From assembly GCF_003586285.1 (NCBI RefSeq), contig NZ_QUBR01000001.1:62001-126000 (forward strand): a stretch of DNA of 64,000 nucleotides, written 5' to 3'. Numbering within the stretch: the stretch's first letter is position 1; each line of letters opens with the position of its first letter. Shown one piece after another: positions 54,838-63,431 of the stretch. Under the pieces are notes generated by a model. It was given only the letters and a program-made list of their open reading frames with translations. It had not been told where the DNA came from and did not search any database. The DNA is from Aeromicrobium endophyticum. Lineage in GTDB: Bacteria > Actinomycetota > Actinomycetes > Propionibacteriales > Nocardioidaceae. The translations under genes and the position numbers were made by a program.

Positions 54838-56079
54838 ATGACCATGACCAACTGGGCCGGCAACCTGACGTACGGCGCGCACACCCTCCACCGTCCGACC
54901 ACGGTCGACGAGCTGCGCGACATCGTGCGCGACGCGAGCCGTGTGCGCGCGGTCGGCTCACGGCACTCGTTCAACCGCATCGCCGACACCGACGAGGCGC
55001 AGGTGTCGGTCGCCGACCTGCCCGTCGTCGTCGACGTCGACGAGCCGGCCCGTCTCGTGACGGTGTCGGCCGGGCTGCGCTACGGCGAGCTCGTCGAGCA
55101 GCTCGACGCTGCCGGATGGGCGCTGCCCAACCTGGCCTCGCTGCCGCACATCTCCGTCGCGGGCGCCATCGCCACGGGCACCCACGGCTCGGGCGACCGC
55201 AACGGCAGCCTCGCGGCGGCGGTGGCGGCGATCCGGCTCGTCCGCGCAGACGGCGAGCTCGTCGACGTGCGGCGCGGCGACGCCGAGTTCGAGGGCGCGG
55301 TCGTGTCGCTCGGACGTCTCGGCGTGCTCACGAGCGTCACGCTCGACGTCGTGCCGACGTTCGAGGTGCGTCAGGACCTGTTCGAGCACCTCCCGTGGAC
55401 GGACGTCGAGCAGCACCTCGACGCCGTCACGTCGAGCGCCTACAGCGTCAGCATGTTCACCGACTGGAGCGAGTCGGGCCCCCACCAGGTGTGGACCAAG
55501 TCGCGCACCGACGACGGCCCGGTCGGCGAGCTGTTCGGCGCCACCCTCGCGACCCGTGAGATGCACCCGCTGCCCGGTGTCGACGCCGGCGCCACGACCC
55601 GCCAGCTCGGCGTGCCCGGCCCGTGGTGGGACCGCCTGCCGCACTTCCGGCTCGAGTTCACCCCCAGCGACGGCGACGAGCTGCAGACCGAGTACCTCGT
55701 GCCGCGCGAGCACGCGCTCGACGCGATCCGGGCGGTGCGCGGCCTGCGCGACGAGCTGGCCGACATCCTGCTGGTCTCGGAGATCCGCACCATCAAGGGC
55801 GACGGCCTGTGGCTCAGCCCCAGCCACGACGTCGACTGCGTGGCGCTGCACTTCACGTGGCGCATGGACGTGCCCGGCGTCGAGGCGTTCCTGCCGGCGC
55901 TCGACGACGCCCTTGCCCCGTTCGCGGCGCGTCCGCACTGGGGCAAGGTGTTCTCGTCGACGCCCGAGCGGTTGCTGGCCGCGTACCCGCGGCTGCCCGA
56001 GTTCAGGGCGTTGGTCGAGCGCTGGGACCCCGCCGGCACGTTCGCCAACGAGCTGACGGACCGCTGGCTCGACATCTGA
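54838..56079 (+). CDS. Alditol (xylitol) oxidase, AldO type
   Basis: AldO-type flavoenzymes oxidise the terminal hydroxyl of alditols such as xylitol and sorbitol to aldoses, giving hydrogen peroxide. The 413-residue length and sequence closely follow Streptomyces AldO. VGSRHSFNRIAD carries His43, the expected covalent FAD attachment site. LASLPHISVAGAIATGTHGSG is the FAD pyrophosphate region. SEIRT gives the Glu and Arg that bind substrate, and PHWGKVF gives the active-site Lys. ATG 54838 follows the family start TNWAGN. Repeated inverted motifs follow its stop. Confidence 0.93.
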   Translation: MTMTNWAGNLTYGAHTLHRPTTVDELRDIVRDASRVRAVGSRHSFNRIADTDEAQVSVADLPVVVDVDEPARLVTVSAGLRYGELVEQLDAAGWALPNLASLPHISVAGAIATGTHGSGDRNGSLAAAVAAIRLVRADGELVDVRRGDAEFEGAVVSLGRLGVLTSVTLDVVPTFEVRQDLFEHLPWTDVEQHLDAVTSSAYSVSMFTDWSESGPHQVWTKSRTDDGPVGELFGATLATREMHPLPGVDAGATTRQLGVPGPWWDRLPHFRLEFTPSDGDELQTEYLVPREHALDAIRAVRGLRDELADILLVSEIRTIKGDGLWLSPSHDVDCVALHFTWRMDVPGVEAFLPALDDALAPFAARPHWGKVFSSTPERLLAAYPRLPEFRALVERWDPAGTFANELTDRWLDI

Positions 56080-56101
56080 GCACCGACCTACCTCATGCGT
56101 C

Positions 56102-56211
56102 GGACGTCATCACGGCGGCGCATCCGCAGGTACAGCCGTGATGACGTCCAGACCGTCATCCGGGGACGTCATCACACCTGTGCGTGAACCGGCACGAACG
56201 TGATGACGTCC
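56102..56211. repeat. Four copies of GGACGTCATCAC in two inverted pairs
   Basis: Pair 1 is GGACGTCATCACGGC (56102-56116) with GCCGTGATGACGTCC (56135-56149), a perfect 15-bp inverted repeat. Pair 2 is GGACGTCATCAC (56164-56175) with GTGATGACGTCC (56200-56211), a perfect 12-bp pair. A partial fifth site, GACCGTCATC, lies between them (56151-56160). The cluster starts 23 bases past the alditol oxidase stop and ends about 95 bases before the DUF2071 gene. It could be a double terminator, an operator array or the remains of a small mobile element. Confidence 0.8.
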
Positions 56212-56306
56212 TGGGCGGGTGGGCGGGTGAGCGGCGCCGAAGCGGTGTGACGTGGTCGCCATGCGTTCGTCTCGCCGTGAAGCCCTCGCGGACGCATACT
56301 CAGAAA

Positions 56307-57041
56307 GTGAACACGTTCAACTCGGTGGCGCCCACCCTGACCGGTCCGCGCATCATGCAGCAGGACTGGAACCGCATCTCGTTCGTCCACTGGGCCGTCG
56401 ACCCTGCGCTGGTGGCGCCCCTCCTGCCACCACTGACCCGCCCCGACGTGCTCGACGGCGTCACCTACGTCGGCCTGATCCCCTTCGACATGCAGCGCGC
56501 AGGCTTCGGACGTGGCCCGGCCGTCCCGTTCTTCGGCGACTTCGCCGAGACCAACGTGCGGTTGTACTCCGTCGACGCCGAGGGGCACCACGGCGTCGTG
56601 TTCCGATCGCTGGAGACCACGCGGCTCGCGGTCGCGATCGGCGCGAGGCTCGCGTTCGCGACGCCCTACACGTGGGCCCGCATGCGCATCGAGGAGTCGG
56701 GCGACACCATCGAGTACACGACCCGCCGCCGCTGGCCGCGACCACGCGGCGCCGGCGGCACGATGCGCGTCCGCGTCAGGGATGCCATCGCCGACCCCAC
56801 TCCGGTGGACGAGTTCGTCACCGCCCGCTTCGGGTTGCACACGCGGTGGATGGGGCGGACGCTGTGGATCCCGAACCACCACGAGCCGTGGCCGCTGCGT
56901 CACGCCGAGCTGGAGCACCTCGACGACGACCTCGTGGCCGCCGCGGGCCTCCCGGGCCTGGTCGACCGCGAGCCCGACTCGGTGCTGCACTCCCGCGGCG
57001 TGCGCACGGCCTTCGGGATGCCGCGGCTCGTCAGAGGGTGA
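56307..57041 (+). CDS. DUF2071 family protein
   Basis: The 244-residue protein fits DUF2071 (YqjF-like), related to acetoacetate decarboxylase folds. MQQDWNRISFVHWAVDP is the usual N-terminal element, then LLPPLTRPDVLDGVTYVGLIPFDM and FAETNVRLY, and near the C-terminus FGLHTRWMGRTLWIPNHHEPWPL. Function is unknown. I chose GTG 56307 because the family begins shortly before the first motif; an upstream extension in the same frame has no coding character. The region before it contains the inverted-repeat cluster, which may control it. Confidence 0.8.
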   Translation: MNTFNSVAPTLTGPRIMQQDWNRISFVHWAVDPALVAPLLPPLTRPDVLDGVTYVGLIPFDMQRAGFGRGPAVPFFGDFAETNVRLYSVDAEGHHGVVFRSLETTRLAVAIGARLAFATPYTWARMRIEESGDTIEYTTRRRWPRPRGAGGTMRVRVRDAIADPTPVDEFVTARFGLHTRWMGRTLWIPNHHEPWPLRHAELEHLDDDLVAAAGLPGLVDREPDSVLHSRGVRTAFGMPRLVRG

Positions 57042-57048
57042 CGGTCGC

Positions 57049-57852
57049 TCAGCCCCGGCGCACGAATGGTCGGTAGGTCGCGGCCACCACCACGACGCCC
57101 GCCACGAAGCCCGGAACGGCCCACCACGTGAACGCCATGGCGGACAGGGCCGAGAGAACGACCGACATCCAGCCCGCGCCCCTCACGGCCGACCTGTCCA
57201 CGAGGTCGTGGGCGACGTCGCGACGCCGACGGACGAGCACCACGACGAGGAGAACCGCCCACAGGGCGAGCGGCACCCCGACGAGCGCGGTCAAGGCCTG
57301 GATCCGCGACCACGCGTCGTCGGCGCCCTCGACGGTCAGCGCGACGGCAGCGACGCAGAGGAATCCGGCCGAGGTGATGACCATGAGCCCGCCGGTGTGC
57401 AGCCTGGCCAGCGCCTGCGTCGATCGGTCGTCCTCGAGGGACGGACGGCTGGGCGGGTTCAAGGAGACCGTGACGACGAGGCAGACCAGGCCGATGACGC
57501 TCGCCGGCAGACCGAAGCAGAACCACAGCAGCACACCTGGCACGAGAGGGAAGACCGCCATGACGACCGACGCCGTCGCGAACGCGTTGCGCGCGGCCCG
57601 ATCTGCCCGGATCGCAGCACGGTGGCGTACGACCAGGCCCAGGAGCGCCGCTGCCCAGAGCGTCACGACGGTCACGAGGGTCGCGGACCACGGGTTGAGC
57701 TCGCGGGTCAGGCGACCGTCGGACGCGCCGACTGCGCGGGGGTCGACCACCAGCAGGGCGCCGATGACGACGAGCGAGACGATCACCAGCACCATCTGCC
57801 AGCGGCCGTGGCGCCTGGCCGCGACCGAAGCGGGCTCGTCGAGGAACGTCAT
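57049..57852 (-). CDS. Polytopic membrane protein of unknown function
   Basis: The 267-residue protein has about seven hydrophobic segments, among them MVLVIVSLVVIGALLVV, LVTVVTLWAAALLGLVV, VVMAVFPLVPGVLLWFCFGL, VIGLVCLVVTVSL and VGVPLALWAVLLVVVLV. No transport or enzyme motif was found. Its ATG overlaps the stop of the cupin gene as ATGA, so it is co-translated with the cupin and perhaps with the phosphotransferase-like gene further upstream. It converges with the DUF2071 gene. Confidence 0.7.
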   Translation of the reverse strand: MTFLDEPASVAARRHGRWQMVLVIVSLVVIGALLVVDPRAVGASDGRLTRELNPWSATLVTVVTLWAAALLGLVVRHRAAIRADRAARNAFATASVVMAVFPLVPGVLLWFCFGLPASVIGLVCLVVTVSLNPPSRPSLEDDRSTQALARLHTGGLMVITSAGFLCVAAVALTVEGADDAWSRIQALTALVGVPLALWAVLLVVVLVRRRRDVAHDLVDRSAVRGAGWMSVVLSALSAMAFTWWAVPGFVAGVVVVAATYRPFVRRG

Positions 57853-58280
57853 CGATCGACGTCGAGCTCGAAGTCGTCGAAGTCGAACCCCGGCGACACG
57901 ACGCAGCTGACCAGCGCGTCCGCCGACGACGGGACGGTGCGCTGCCACGTGCCGGCGGGCACCCGGACCTGCGGCACCTCGCCGAGGTCGAGGTCCGTGC
58001 CGACGTCCAGGGCTGCCGTCACCTCGGGACGCCCATGCGTGCCGCCCAGCTCGAGCCGCACCGAGCCACGCTGCGCGATCCACACCTCGTCGGACGTGAC
58101 GCGGTGCCAGGCCGACGACTCCCCCGCCGGCAGCAGGAACAGGATCGCCGTGGCCGTCGGCCGCACCCGGCCATCGGGCAGCGACACCTCCACGTCCGAC
58201 GCCCAGGTGCGCCGATACCAACCGCCCTCGGGGTGCGGCTGCAGGTCGAGCGTCTCGGCCAGCGGAGGCCGCCGGGTCAC
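57849..58280 (-). CDS. Cupin_5 (DUF985) family protein
   Basis: The 143-residue protein is a DUF985-type cupin. LQPHPEGGWYRRTW is the diagnostic N-terminal motif, followed by FLLPAGESSAWHRVTSDEVW with the His and Glu residues of the cupin metal site and SCVVSPGFDFDDFEL at the C-terminus. Relatives include plant and bacterial proteins with RmlC-like folds; the substrate is unknown. Its ATG overlaps the stop of the upstream phosphotransferase-like gene and it overlaps the next gene as well, so all three genes form a coupled unit. Confidence 0.88.
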   Translation of the reverse strand: MTRRPPLAETLDLQPHPEGGWYRRTWASDVEVSLPDGRVRPTATAILFLLPAGESSAWHRVTSDEVWIAQRGSVRLELGGTHGRPEVTAALDVGTDLDLGEVPQVRVPAGTWQRTVPSSADALVSCVVSPGFDFDDFELDVDR

Positions 58281-59026
58281 AGCTCGGCCTCGATGGCCGG
58301 GATGCGCTCGCGGAACGCCGCGACGCGGTCACGGGTGCGCTGCGGCTCGCCCAGGAGCCCCAGGTTGACGAAGCCCTGGTCGCCGCGGGCCTGACCGGCC
58401 TCGATGCGGTCGGCCGCCGTCGACATCCGCTCGACCACGGCGTCGAGCACCGTCATGGGACCCCACTCGCCGTACGCGTCGACCAGGATGTCGAGACGGC
58501 GCGCGACGTCGGCCGCGGGGATCTCGCGGTAGAGCGGGACGGCGGTCCAGGCCAGGAACGCGAGGTCGTCGATCGCCCGCCCCGGCCCGGCCATGTCCCA
58601 GTCGATCATCGCGACGAAGTGGCCGCCCTGGATGATCCAGTTGTAGGCACCCGGGTCGTTGTGGCAGATGATCTGTCCGTCGGCGAGCTCGGCCTCTCCC
58701 CCGCGCCACGTGCGACGACCGGACGGCCGGAAGCCCTCGACCAGGTCGTGGTAGTCGCGCAGCCAGGCGACGGCCTCCTCGAGGACCGTGTCGAGCACCA
58801 CCTCGCGGTCGATCGGCACGCCGCGGCCCTCGACGTGCTCGAGCACCTCGCGACCCTCGGCGTCCAGGCCGTGCAGCGCCGGGACGCCGCGCAGGCCCTC
58901 GTGGTCGAGGAAGGTCAGCAGCTCGTGCACCGCGGGCGTCCACGGGCCGGTCGGACGACGTACGGTGCGTCCGACCCGGGTGACTCCGCCGACCGCACCC
59001 GGGAGGTGTTCTGCGTCCTCTGGCAC
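58277..59026 (-). CDS. Aminoglycoside-phosphotransferase-like kinase
   Basis: The 249-residue protein has the APH fold. GGVTRVGRTVRRPTGPWTP is the usual start of this subfamily, the catalytic loop is ICHNDPGAYNWI (Asp as base, Asn as metal ligand) and the DFG-like motif is MIDWDMAGPG. The HND form of the Brenner motif is common to small-molecule kinases in actinobacteria. Drug resistance is not implied. GTG 59026 suits the family start; ATG 59044 is an alternative. It is coupled to the cupin gene and its start lies only nine bases from the divergent YibE/F start. Confidence 0.85.
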   Translation of the reverse strand: MPEDAEHLPGAVGGVTRVGRTVRRPTGPWTPAVHELLTFLDHEGLRGVPALHGLDAEGREVLEHVEGRGVPIDREVVLDTVLEEAVAWLRDYHDLVEGFRPSGRRTWRGGEAELADGQIICHNDPGAYNWIIQGGHFVAMIDWDMAGPGRAIDDLAFLAWTAVPLYREIPAADVARRLDILVDAYGEWGPMTVLDAVVERMSTAADRIEAGQARGDQGFVNLGLLGEPQRTRDRVAAFRERIPAIEAEL

Positions 59027-59035
59027 GCTGTCATC

Positions 59036-60286
59036 GTGGCACATTCGCACTCGCACTCCCACTCGCCGATGCCCGAGGGGCCACCCCGCCGCACGCTGGC
59101 GGTGAGCCTGGCCATGGTCGTCATGACGATCGCCACCGCAGCCGTCGTCGCGATGATCCTGCTGTGGCCCGACGCCGACCAGGTGCCGAAGGACCAGAAC
59201 CCCTACAGCGGCCCGGGCGTCAGCACCGTCGACGCGACCGTCACCAAGGTCGTGCCGTTCGACTGCGGCAGCGGCGGCGAGGGCCCTGACGGCACCGTGG
59301 AGCTGGCCGGCGACTGCGCCCGCGTGACCGCTGACGTCCCCGGCGGCACCGGAACCTTCGAGCTCGACGCGTCGCGCTACAAGGCGGGCATCGATCCCGG
59401 TGACGACATCCGGCTCATCCGCCTGCACCCCGAGGGCCAGAAGGCCTCGTACGAGTTCCTGGACTTCCAGCGCGGGGTGCCCCTGGTGGCGCTCGCGGCG
59501 ATCTTCGCCGTGCTGGTCGTGGCGATCGCCCGGTGGCGCGGGCTGTTCGCCCTGGTCGGCATCGGTGTGACCCTGCTGGCCGTCACCAAGTTCATGCTGC
59601 CGGCGTTCCTGGCCGGGGAGTCGCCGCTGGCCGTGGCGGTGGTCGGCTCGACGGTCATCATGATCGTCGTGCTGTACCTGGCGCACGGCATCTCGATCCG
59701 CACGACATCGGCCCTGTTCGGCACCCTGGTCGGCATCGCGATCACGGCGGCGATCGGCCTGGCGGCCACGGGCTGGTCACAGCTGAGCGGCGTCGGCTCG
59801 GAGGACGACCAGCGCCTCATCGCGACGGTGCCCGACATCTCGCTGTCGGCGATCGTGGCGGGCACGATGGTCATCGCGGGGCTGGGCGTGCTCAACGACG
59901 TGACCGTCACGCAGGCCAGTGCGGTCTGGGAGATGCGCGCGCTCAAGCCCGCGGCGCGCGGCGTCGAGCTGTTCGGCTCGGCGATGCGGATCGGACGCGA
60001 CCACATCGCGTCGAGCGTCTACACGCTGGTGTTCGCCTATGCCGGGTCGGCGATGACGGTGCTGCTGCTGGCGACGGCCTACCAGCGCGGGCTCGCCGAC
60101 CTCGCCACGACCGAGGAGATCGGGCAGGAGATCGTCCGCACGCTCGTCGGAGCCATCGGCCTCGTGCTGGCGGTGCCGATCACGACGTTGTTCGCGGTCT
60201 GGCTGGCGCCGCCGCGCACCGCCCCCGCCGACGACGGGCAGACACCGCGGCCGCGTGGCAGCCACGCGGGACCCGCCGGACGCTGA
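59036..60286 (+). CDS. YibE/F family membrane protein
   Basis: The 416-residue protein matches the YibE/F family. The N-terminus HSHSHSHSPMP is His-rich, as is common in this family and suggestive of metal binding. One span (LAVSLAMVVMTIATAAVVAMIL) is followed by an extracytoplasmic beta domain with two Cys (FDCGSG and GDCARV), and then by about seven membrane segments (VPLVALAAIFAVLVVAIA, AVAVVGSTVIMIVVLYLAHG and others). TYIGL-like family motifs appear as TSALFGTLVGIAITAAIGL. Function is unknown; a transport role is often proposed. Start GTG 59036; ATG 59069 is an alternative. Confidence 0.85.
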   Translation: MAHSHSHSHSPMPEGPPRRTLAVSLAMVVMTIATAAVVAMILLWPDADQVPKDQNPYSGPGVSTVDATVTKVVPFDCGSGGEGPDGTVELAGDCARVTADVPGGTGTFELDASRYKAGIDPGDDIRLIRLHPEGQKASYEFLDFQRGVPLVALAAIFAVLVVAIARWRGLFALVGIGVTLLAVTKFMLPAFLAGESPLAVAVVGSTVIMIVVLYLAHGISIRTTSALFGTLVGIAITAAIGLAATGWSQLSGVGSEDDQRLIATVPDISLSAIVAGTMVIAGLGVLNDVTVTQASAVWEMRALKPAARGVELFGSAMRIGRDHIASSVYTLVFAYAGSAMTVLLLATAYQRGLADLATTEEIGQEIVRTLVGAIGLVLAVPITTLFAVWLAPPRTAPADDGQTPRPRGSHAGPAGR

Positions 60287-60601
60287 TCCGCGCCCGCGCC
60301 ACGCAGCCGGATTGGGTTCGGCGAGGTTCTGCGGCACACGACCCGGCCCGGGGGTAGCATGGAGGCACACCGACCCGCAGCGTCCTTCTCGAAGGGACGA
60401 CGACTGCTCACGGGCCGTCGTGCGAAGTCCGTCAGCAGGGCTCACCGCACGGCCGATCTCCGCCGGACGCAACATTCCCGGTGGTCGACGAACGGGTGAC
60501 GCACCGGCCACGAATCCGGCACGTCTCGCGTCACGGTCCACGAGCAGGCCCGGTGCCGCCGCACCGTCGGGCTCACGCCCGGCACTCCCCAGGAGGAACC
60601 C
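60287..60601 (+). promoter_or_regulatory. Long structured leader of the SNF2 helicase gene
   Basis: This 315-base gap has no coding frame. TAGCAT at about 60355 could be a -10 element, which would leave a leader of more than 200 bases. Hairpins include CGTCC-TTCTCGAAG-GGACG (about 60381-60399) and GTGACGC (60496-60502) with GCGTCAC (60528-60534), which encloses CCGG / CCGG. The leader ends in AGGAGG five bases before the TTG start. A structured 5' region controlling translation is possible. Confidence 0.45.
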
Positions 60602-62719
60602 TTGGCTCGACGAGGCCAGCGCCAGTCCGGCACGACCCGCACTGCCCCACGGCAGCAGCGCAGTGCCCGTCCCCTCGAGAAGGGCGACATCATCCGCGTC
60701 CTCGCGCGCGCTGTCCGCGAGGTCGAGGCCAAGGCGCAGCGCGGCCCGCTCACGCCGGCCGGACGCACCAAGTTCCAGGTCGTCGCCCTGCTCGTCCGCG
60801 AGGAGCGCACCCGGGTCAAGGCCGACAAGGAGGCCCCCGAGGCCCACCGCGCCGAGCAGCTCAAGCGCCTCGACGGGGTCGCGACGATCCTCGCGCAGAC
60901 CGTCGCGCTCGACCCGACGGTCTACCCGCTGCTCGACGAGAACGCCGTCTTCACCGACGCGGCCGACACCCTGCGCAGCGAGATGCTGCAGGCCGCCGGG
61001 ATCGAGGCGCCCGCCGCAGCCTCGTCCGATGCCGCCCCCGCGGCTGTCGAGCGTCGCGTCGTGCCGCAGTCGGTCGTCGCCCGCCAGCTCGCCAACCCCT
61101 TCCTGGCACCCGACTTCTCCGCCGTCGAGCACAAGCCCGCCAGCCCCAAGCGCCTGTCGCAGTGGGAGCTGCTCGGCCCCCTGTTCCGCGCATTCGAGTA
61201 CGGCGGAGCGTCGTCGTGCATGCCGCTCCCCCCGCCCGGGTTCCTGATGACGCCCGGAGGCCTCGAGCTGATGCCGCACCAGGCGCAGGTCGTCGGCGCC
61301 GCCGCCGAGGGCCACCGGACGTTCCTGCTGGCCGACGAGCCCGGCCTCGGCAAGACCGCACAGGCCCTGCTGGCCGCACACGCCGCCGACGCCTACCCGC
61401 TGCTCGTCGTCGTGCCCAACGTCGTCAAGACCAACTGGGCACGCGAGGCCGACCTCTGGACGCCCAGCCGCAAGGCGACGGTCATCCACGGCGACGGCGA
61501 CTCGATCGACGGCTTCGCCGACATCGTGATCGTCAACTACGAGGTGCTCGACCGGCACGTCGGCTGGCTCGGCGAGTTCGGCTTCCGCGGCATGGTCGTC
61601 GACGAGGCGCACTTCATCAAGAACCGCTCGTCGCAGCGCTCGAAGCACGCGCTCGAGCTCTCCGAGCGCATCCGGCACCGCACCGTGCGTCCGCTGCTGA
61701 TGGCGCTCACCGGAACCCCGCTGATCAACGACATCGAGGACTTCCGCGCGATCTGGCAGTTCCTCGGCTGGATCGACGACAAGAAGCCGCTGGCCGAGCT
61801 GATGGACCGTCTCGAGGAGACCGGCCTCACGCCGGCCGACAAGGGCTTCTACGCCGCAGCCCGCACCAGCGTTATCTCCATGGGCATCGTCCGGCGCCGC
61901 AAGGTCGACGTGGCGGCCGACATCCCCGCGCGCCGCGTCGCCGACCTGCCGGTCGAGCTCGACGACGCCGTCGGACGCTCCATCCGCGAGGCCGAGGCCG
62001 AGCTGGCCCGCCGGCTGGTCGCCCGCTACGACTCGGCGCTCGAGAACCGGTCGTCGGGACGCACGGTCGACGGCATCGACCACGAGCTCGTCCGCAGCGT
62101 CGCGCGCTGGGAGCGCGAGGACGCCGACGACGAGAAGACAGGCCAGAACGTGTTCGGCATGATGCGCCGCATCGGGCAGGCCAAGGCCGGTCTCGCCGCC
62201 GACTACGCGGCCCAGCTGTCGCGCAACGTCGGCAAGGTCGTGTTCTTCGCCAAGCACATCGACGTCATGGACGTCGCCGAGGAGACGTTCACCAAGCGCG
62301 GCATCCGGTACTCCTCGATCCGCGGCGACCAGAGCGCCAAGGTGCGCCAGGCCAACATCGACGCCTTCGTCAACGACGAGGACGTCGAGATCGTGGTGTG
62401 CTCGCTGAGCGCCGCGGGCGTCGGCCTCAACCTGCAGGTCGCGTCCAACGTCGTGCTCGCGGAGCTCTCCTGGACCGATGCCGAGCAGACGCAGGCCATC
62501 GACCGCGTGCACCGCATCGGCCAGGAGGAGCCCGTCACCGCGTGGCGCATCATCGCCGCGCAGACCATCGACGGCAAGATCGCCGAGCTGATCGACAGCA
62601 AGGCGAGCCTCGCCGCCCGAGCGCTCGACGGCTCCGACGAGGAGATCTCGTCATCGGCCGACGTCCAGCTCGAGGCCCTCATCGCGATGCTGACCGAGGC
62701 TCTCGAGGACCGCGCCTGA
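60602..62719 (+). CDS. SNF2-family DEAD/DEAH helicase
   Basis: The 705-residue ATPase has a basic N-terminus, a helical region (about 25-190) and a two-lobed SNF2 motor. Motif I is ADEPGLGKTAQALL, motif II is VVDEAHFIKN, motif III is MALTGTPLINDIEDF, and the C-terminal lobe has SAAGVGLNLQVAS and DRVHRIGQEEPV. It resembles SMARCAL1-like annealing or remodelling helicases. Start is TTG 60602 with a perfect AGGAGG five bases upstream; the weak codon with strong ribosome site suggests translational control. No restriction or defence partner gene is adjacent, so a repair role is more likely. Confidence 0.9.
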   Translation: MARRGQRQSGTTRTAPRQQRSARPLEKGDIIRVLARAVREVEAKAQRGPLTPAGRTKFQVVALLVREERTRVKADKEAPEAHRAEQLKRLDGVATILAQTVALDPTVYPLLDENAVFTDAADTLRSEMLQAAGIEAPAAASSDAAPAAVERRVVPQSVVARQLANPFLAPDFSAVEHKPASPKRLSQWELLGPLFRAFEYGGASSCMPLPPPGFLMTPGGLELMPHQAQVVGAAAEGHRTFLLADEPGLGKTAQALLAAHAADAYPLLVVVPNVVKTNWAREADLWTPSRKATVIHGDGDSIDGFADIVIVNYEVLDRHVGWLGEFGFRGMVVDEAHFIKNRSSQRSKHALELSERIRHRTVRPLLMALTGTPLINDIEDFRAIWQFLGWIDDKKPLAELMDRLEETGLTPADKGFYAAARTSVISMGIVRRRKVDVAADIPARRVADLPVELDDAVGRSIREAEAELARRLVARYDSALENRSSGRTVDGIDHELVRSVARWEREDADDEKTGQNVFGMMRRIGQAKAGLAADYAAQLSRNVGKVVFFAKHIDVMDVAEETFTKRGIRYSSIRGDQSAKVRQANIDAFVNDEDVEIVVCSLSAAGVGLNLQVASNVVLAELSWTDAEQTQAIDRVHRIGQEEPVTAWRIIAAQTIDGKIAELIDSKASLAARALDGSDEEISSSADVQLEALIAMLTEALEDRA

Positions 62720-62737
62720 CGCACCGCCGGGCGTGGG

Positions 62738-62923
62738 TCAGCGGTCGGGGTGGGCGTCCTGGTCGGGCCCGGCCTCGGCCGTGAGGTCGCCCGGGCGCCC
62801 CTCGCCGGTGTCGGAGGCGTCCTCGGCCTCGACCGGGACGGGTCCGGGGTTGGCCAGCTGGCCGTCCTCGTCGGTGGTGCTGTCGTCGTTGTCGTTGCGG
62901 GCGTGCGTGGGATCTGAGGTCAT
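62738..62923 (-). CDS. Small acidic hydrophilic protein
   Basis: The 61-residue product starts at ATG 62923 with MTSDPTHARNDNDDSTTDEDG. It is rich in Asp, Glu, Pro and Thr, has no hydrophobic segment and is probably disordered. Composition resembles short acidic proteins common in Nocardioidaceae. It converges with the SNF2 helicase gene and is divergent from the membrane protein gene. Coding status rests on codon pattern and start position only. Confidence 0.45.
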   Translation of the reverse strand: MTSDPTHARNDNDDSTTDEDGQLANPGPVPVEAEDASDTGEGRPGDLTAEAGPDQDAHPDR

Positions 62924-63001
62924 GCAGGCCTTGTACCCGTTCACGGTCGTCGTACTCCGCTCCGGCGTGCGCGACGTCGACGCAGGCGGTGCAATGGGGC
63001 G

Positions 63002-63418
63002 GTGACTCCCGAGACCGCCCTGCTCGTCGCCGGCGGACTGCACCTCGGTTTCCAGGCCGTCGTCACGGTCGTGGTCTACCCCGCGCTCGCCACCACGCGA
63101 GCCGCCGACTGGGACGCCGTCCATGCCGCGCACTCGCGACGCATCAGCCTGGTCGTCGGGCCGCTGTACCTCGCGATCGCCGCAGCCTGCCTGTGGGTGC
63201 TGGTGGCCGGGCCGCACTCGGCTGCGGCGCTCGTGTCGGTCGCCGGCCACGCGGTCGCCGCCGGCGTGACGGCGACCGTCGCGGCCCCGTCGCACGGACG
63301 TCTCGGCCGCGCCGGCTCGGACGGGCCCGACCGGGCCGAGATCGTCCGGCTGCTGCGAGCCGATCGCGCCCGGCTGCTGGCGACCGCCGTCGCGCTCGCC
63401 GCCGCGCTGCTGGTGTGA
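63002..63418 (+). CDS. Small polytopic membrane protein
   Basis: The 138-residue protein starts at GTG 63002 and has about four hydrophobic segments (ALLVAGGLHLGFQAVVTVVVYPAL, ISLVVGPLYLAIAAACLWVLVAG, ALVSVAGHAVAAGVTATVAAP, LLATAVALAAALLV). The first, with GGLHLGFQAVVTVVVYPAL followed by AHSRRI, recalls DUF1772-like proteins. No function can be assigned. It converges with rnhA across 13 bases. Confidence 0.65.
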   Translation: MTPETALLVAGGLHLGFQAVVTVVVYPALATTRAADWDAVHAAHSRRISLVVGPLYLAIAAACLWVLVAGPHSAAALVSVAGHAVAAGVTATVAAPSHGRLGRAGSDGPDRAEIVRLLRADRARLLATAVALAAALLV

Positions 63419-63431
63419 CTGAGTCGGACGG

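Noticed and set aside
58277-59026. Aminoglycoside resistance gene
   Set aside because: The APH fold is shared by many small-molecule kinases and the neighbours (cupin, membrane protein) do not suggest resistance.
60602-62719. Defence-system helicase (DISARM- or Zorya-like)
   Set aside because: The SNF2 protein has no methyltransferase, nuclease or other defence partner beside it, and it looks like a core actinobacterial gene.
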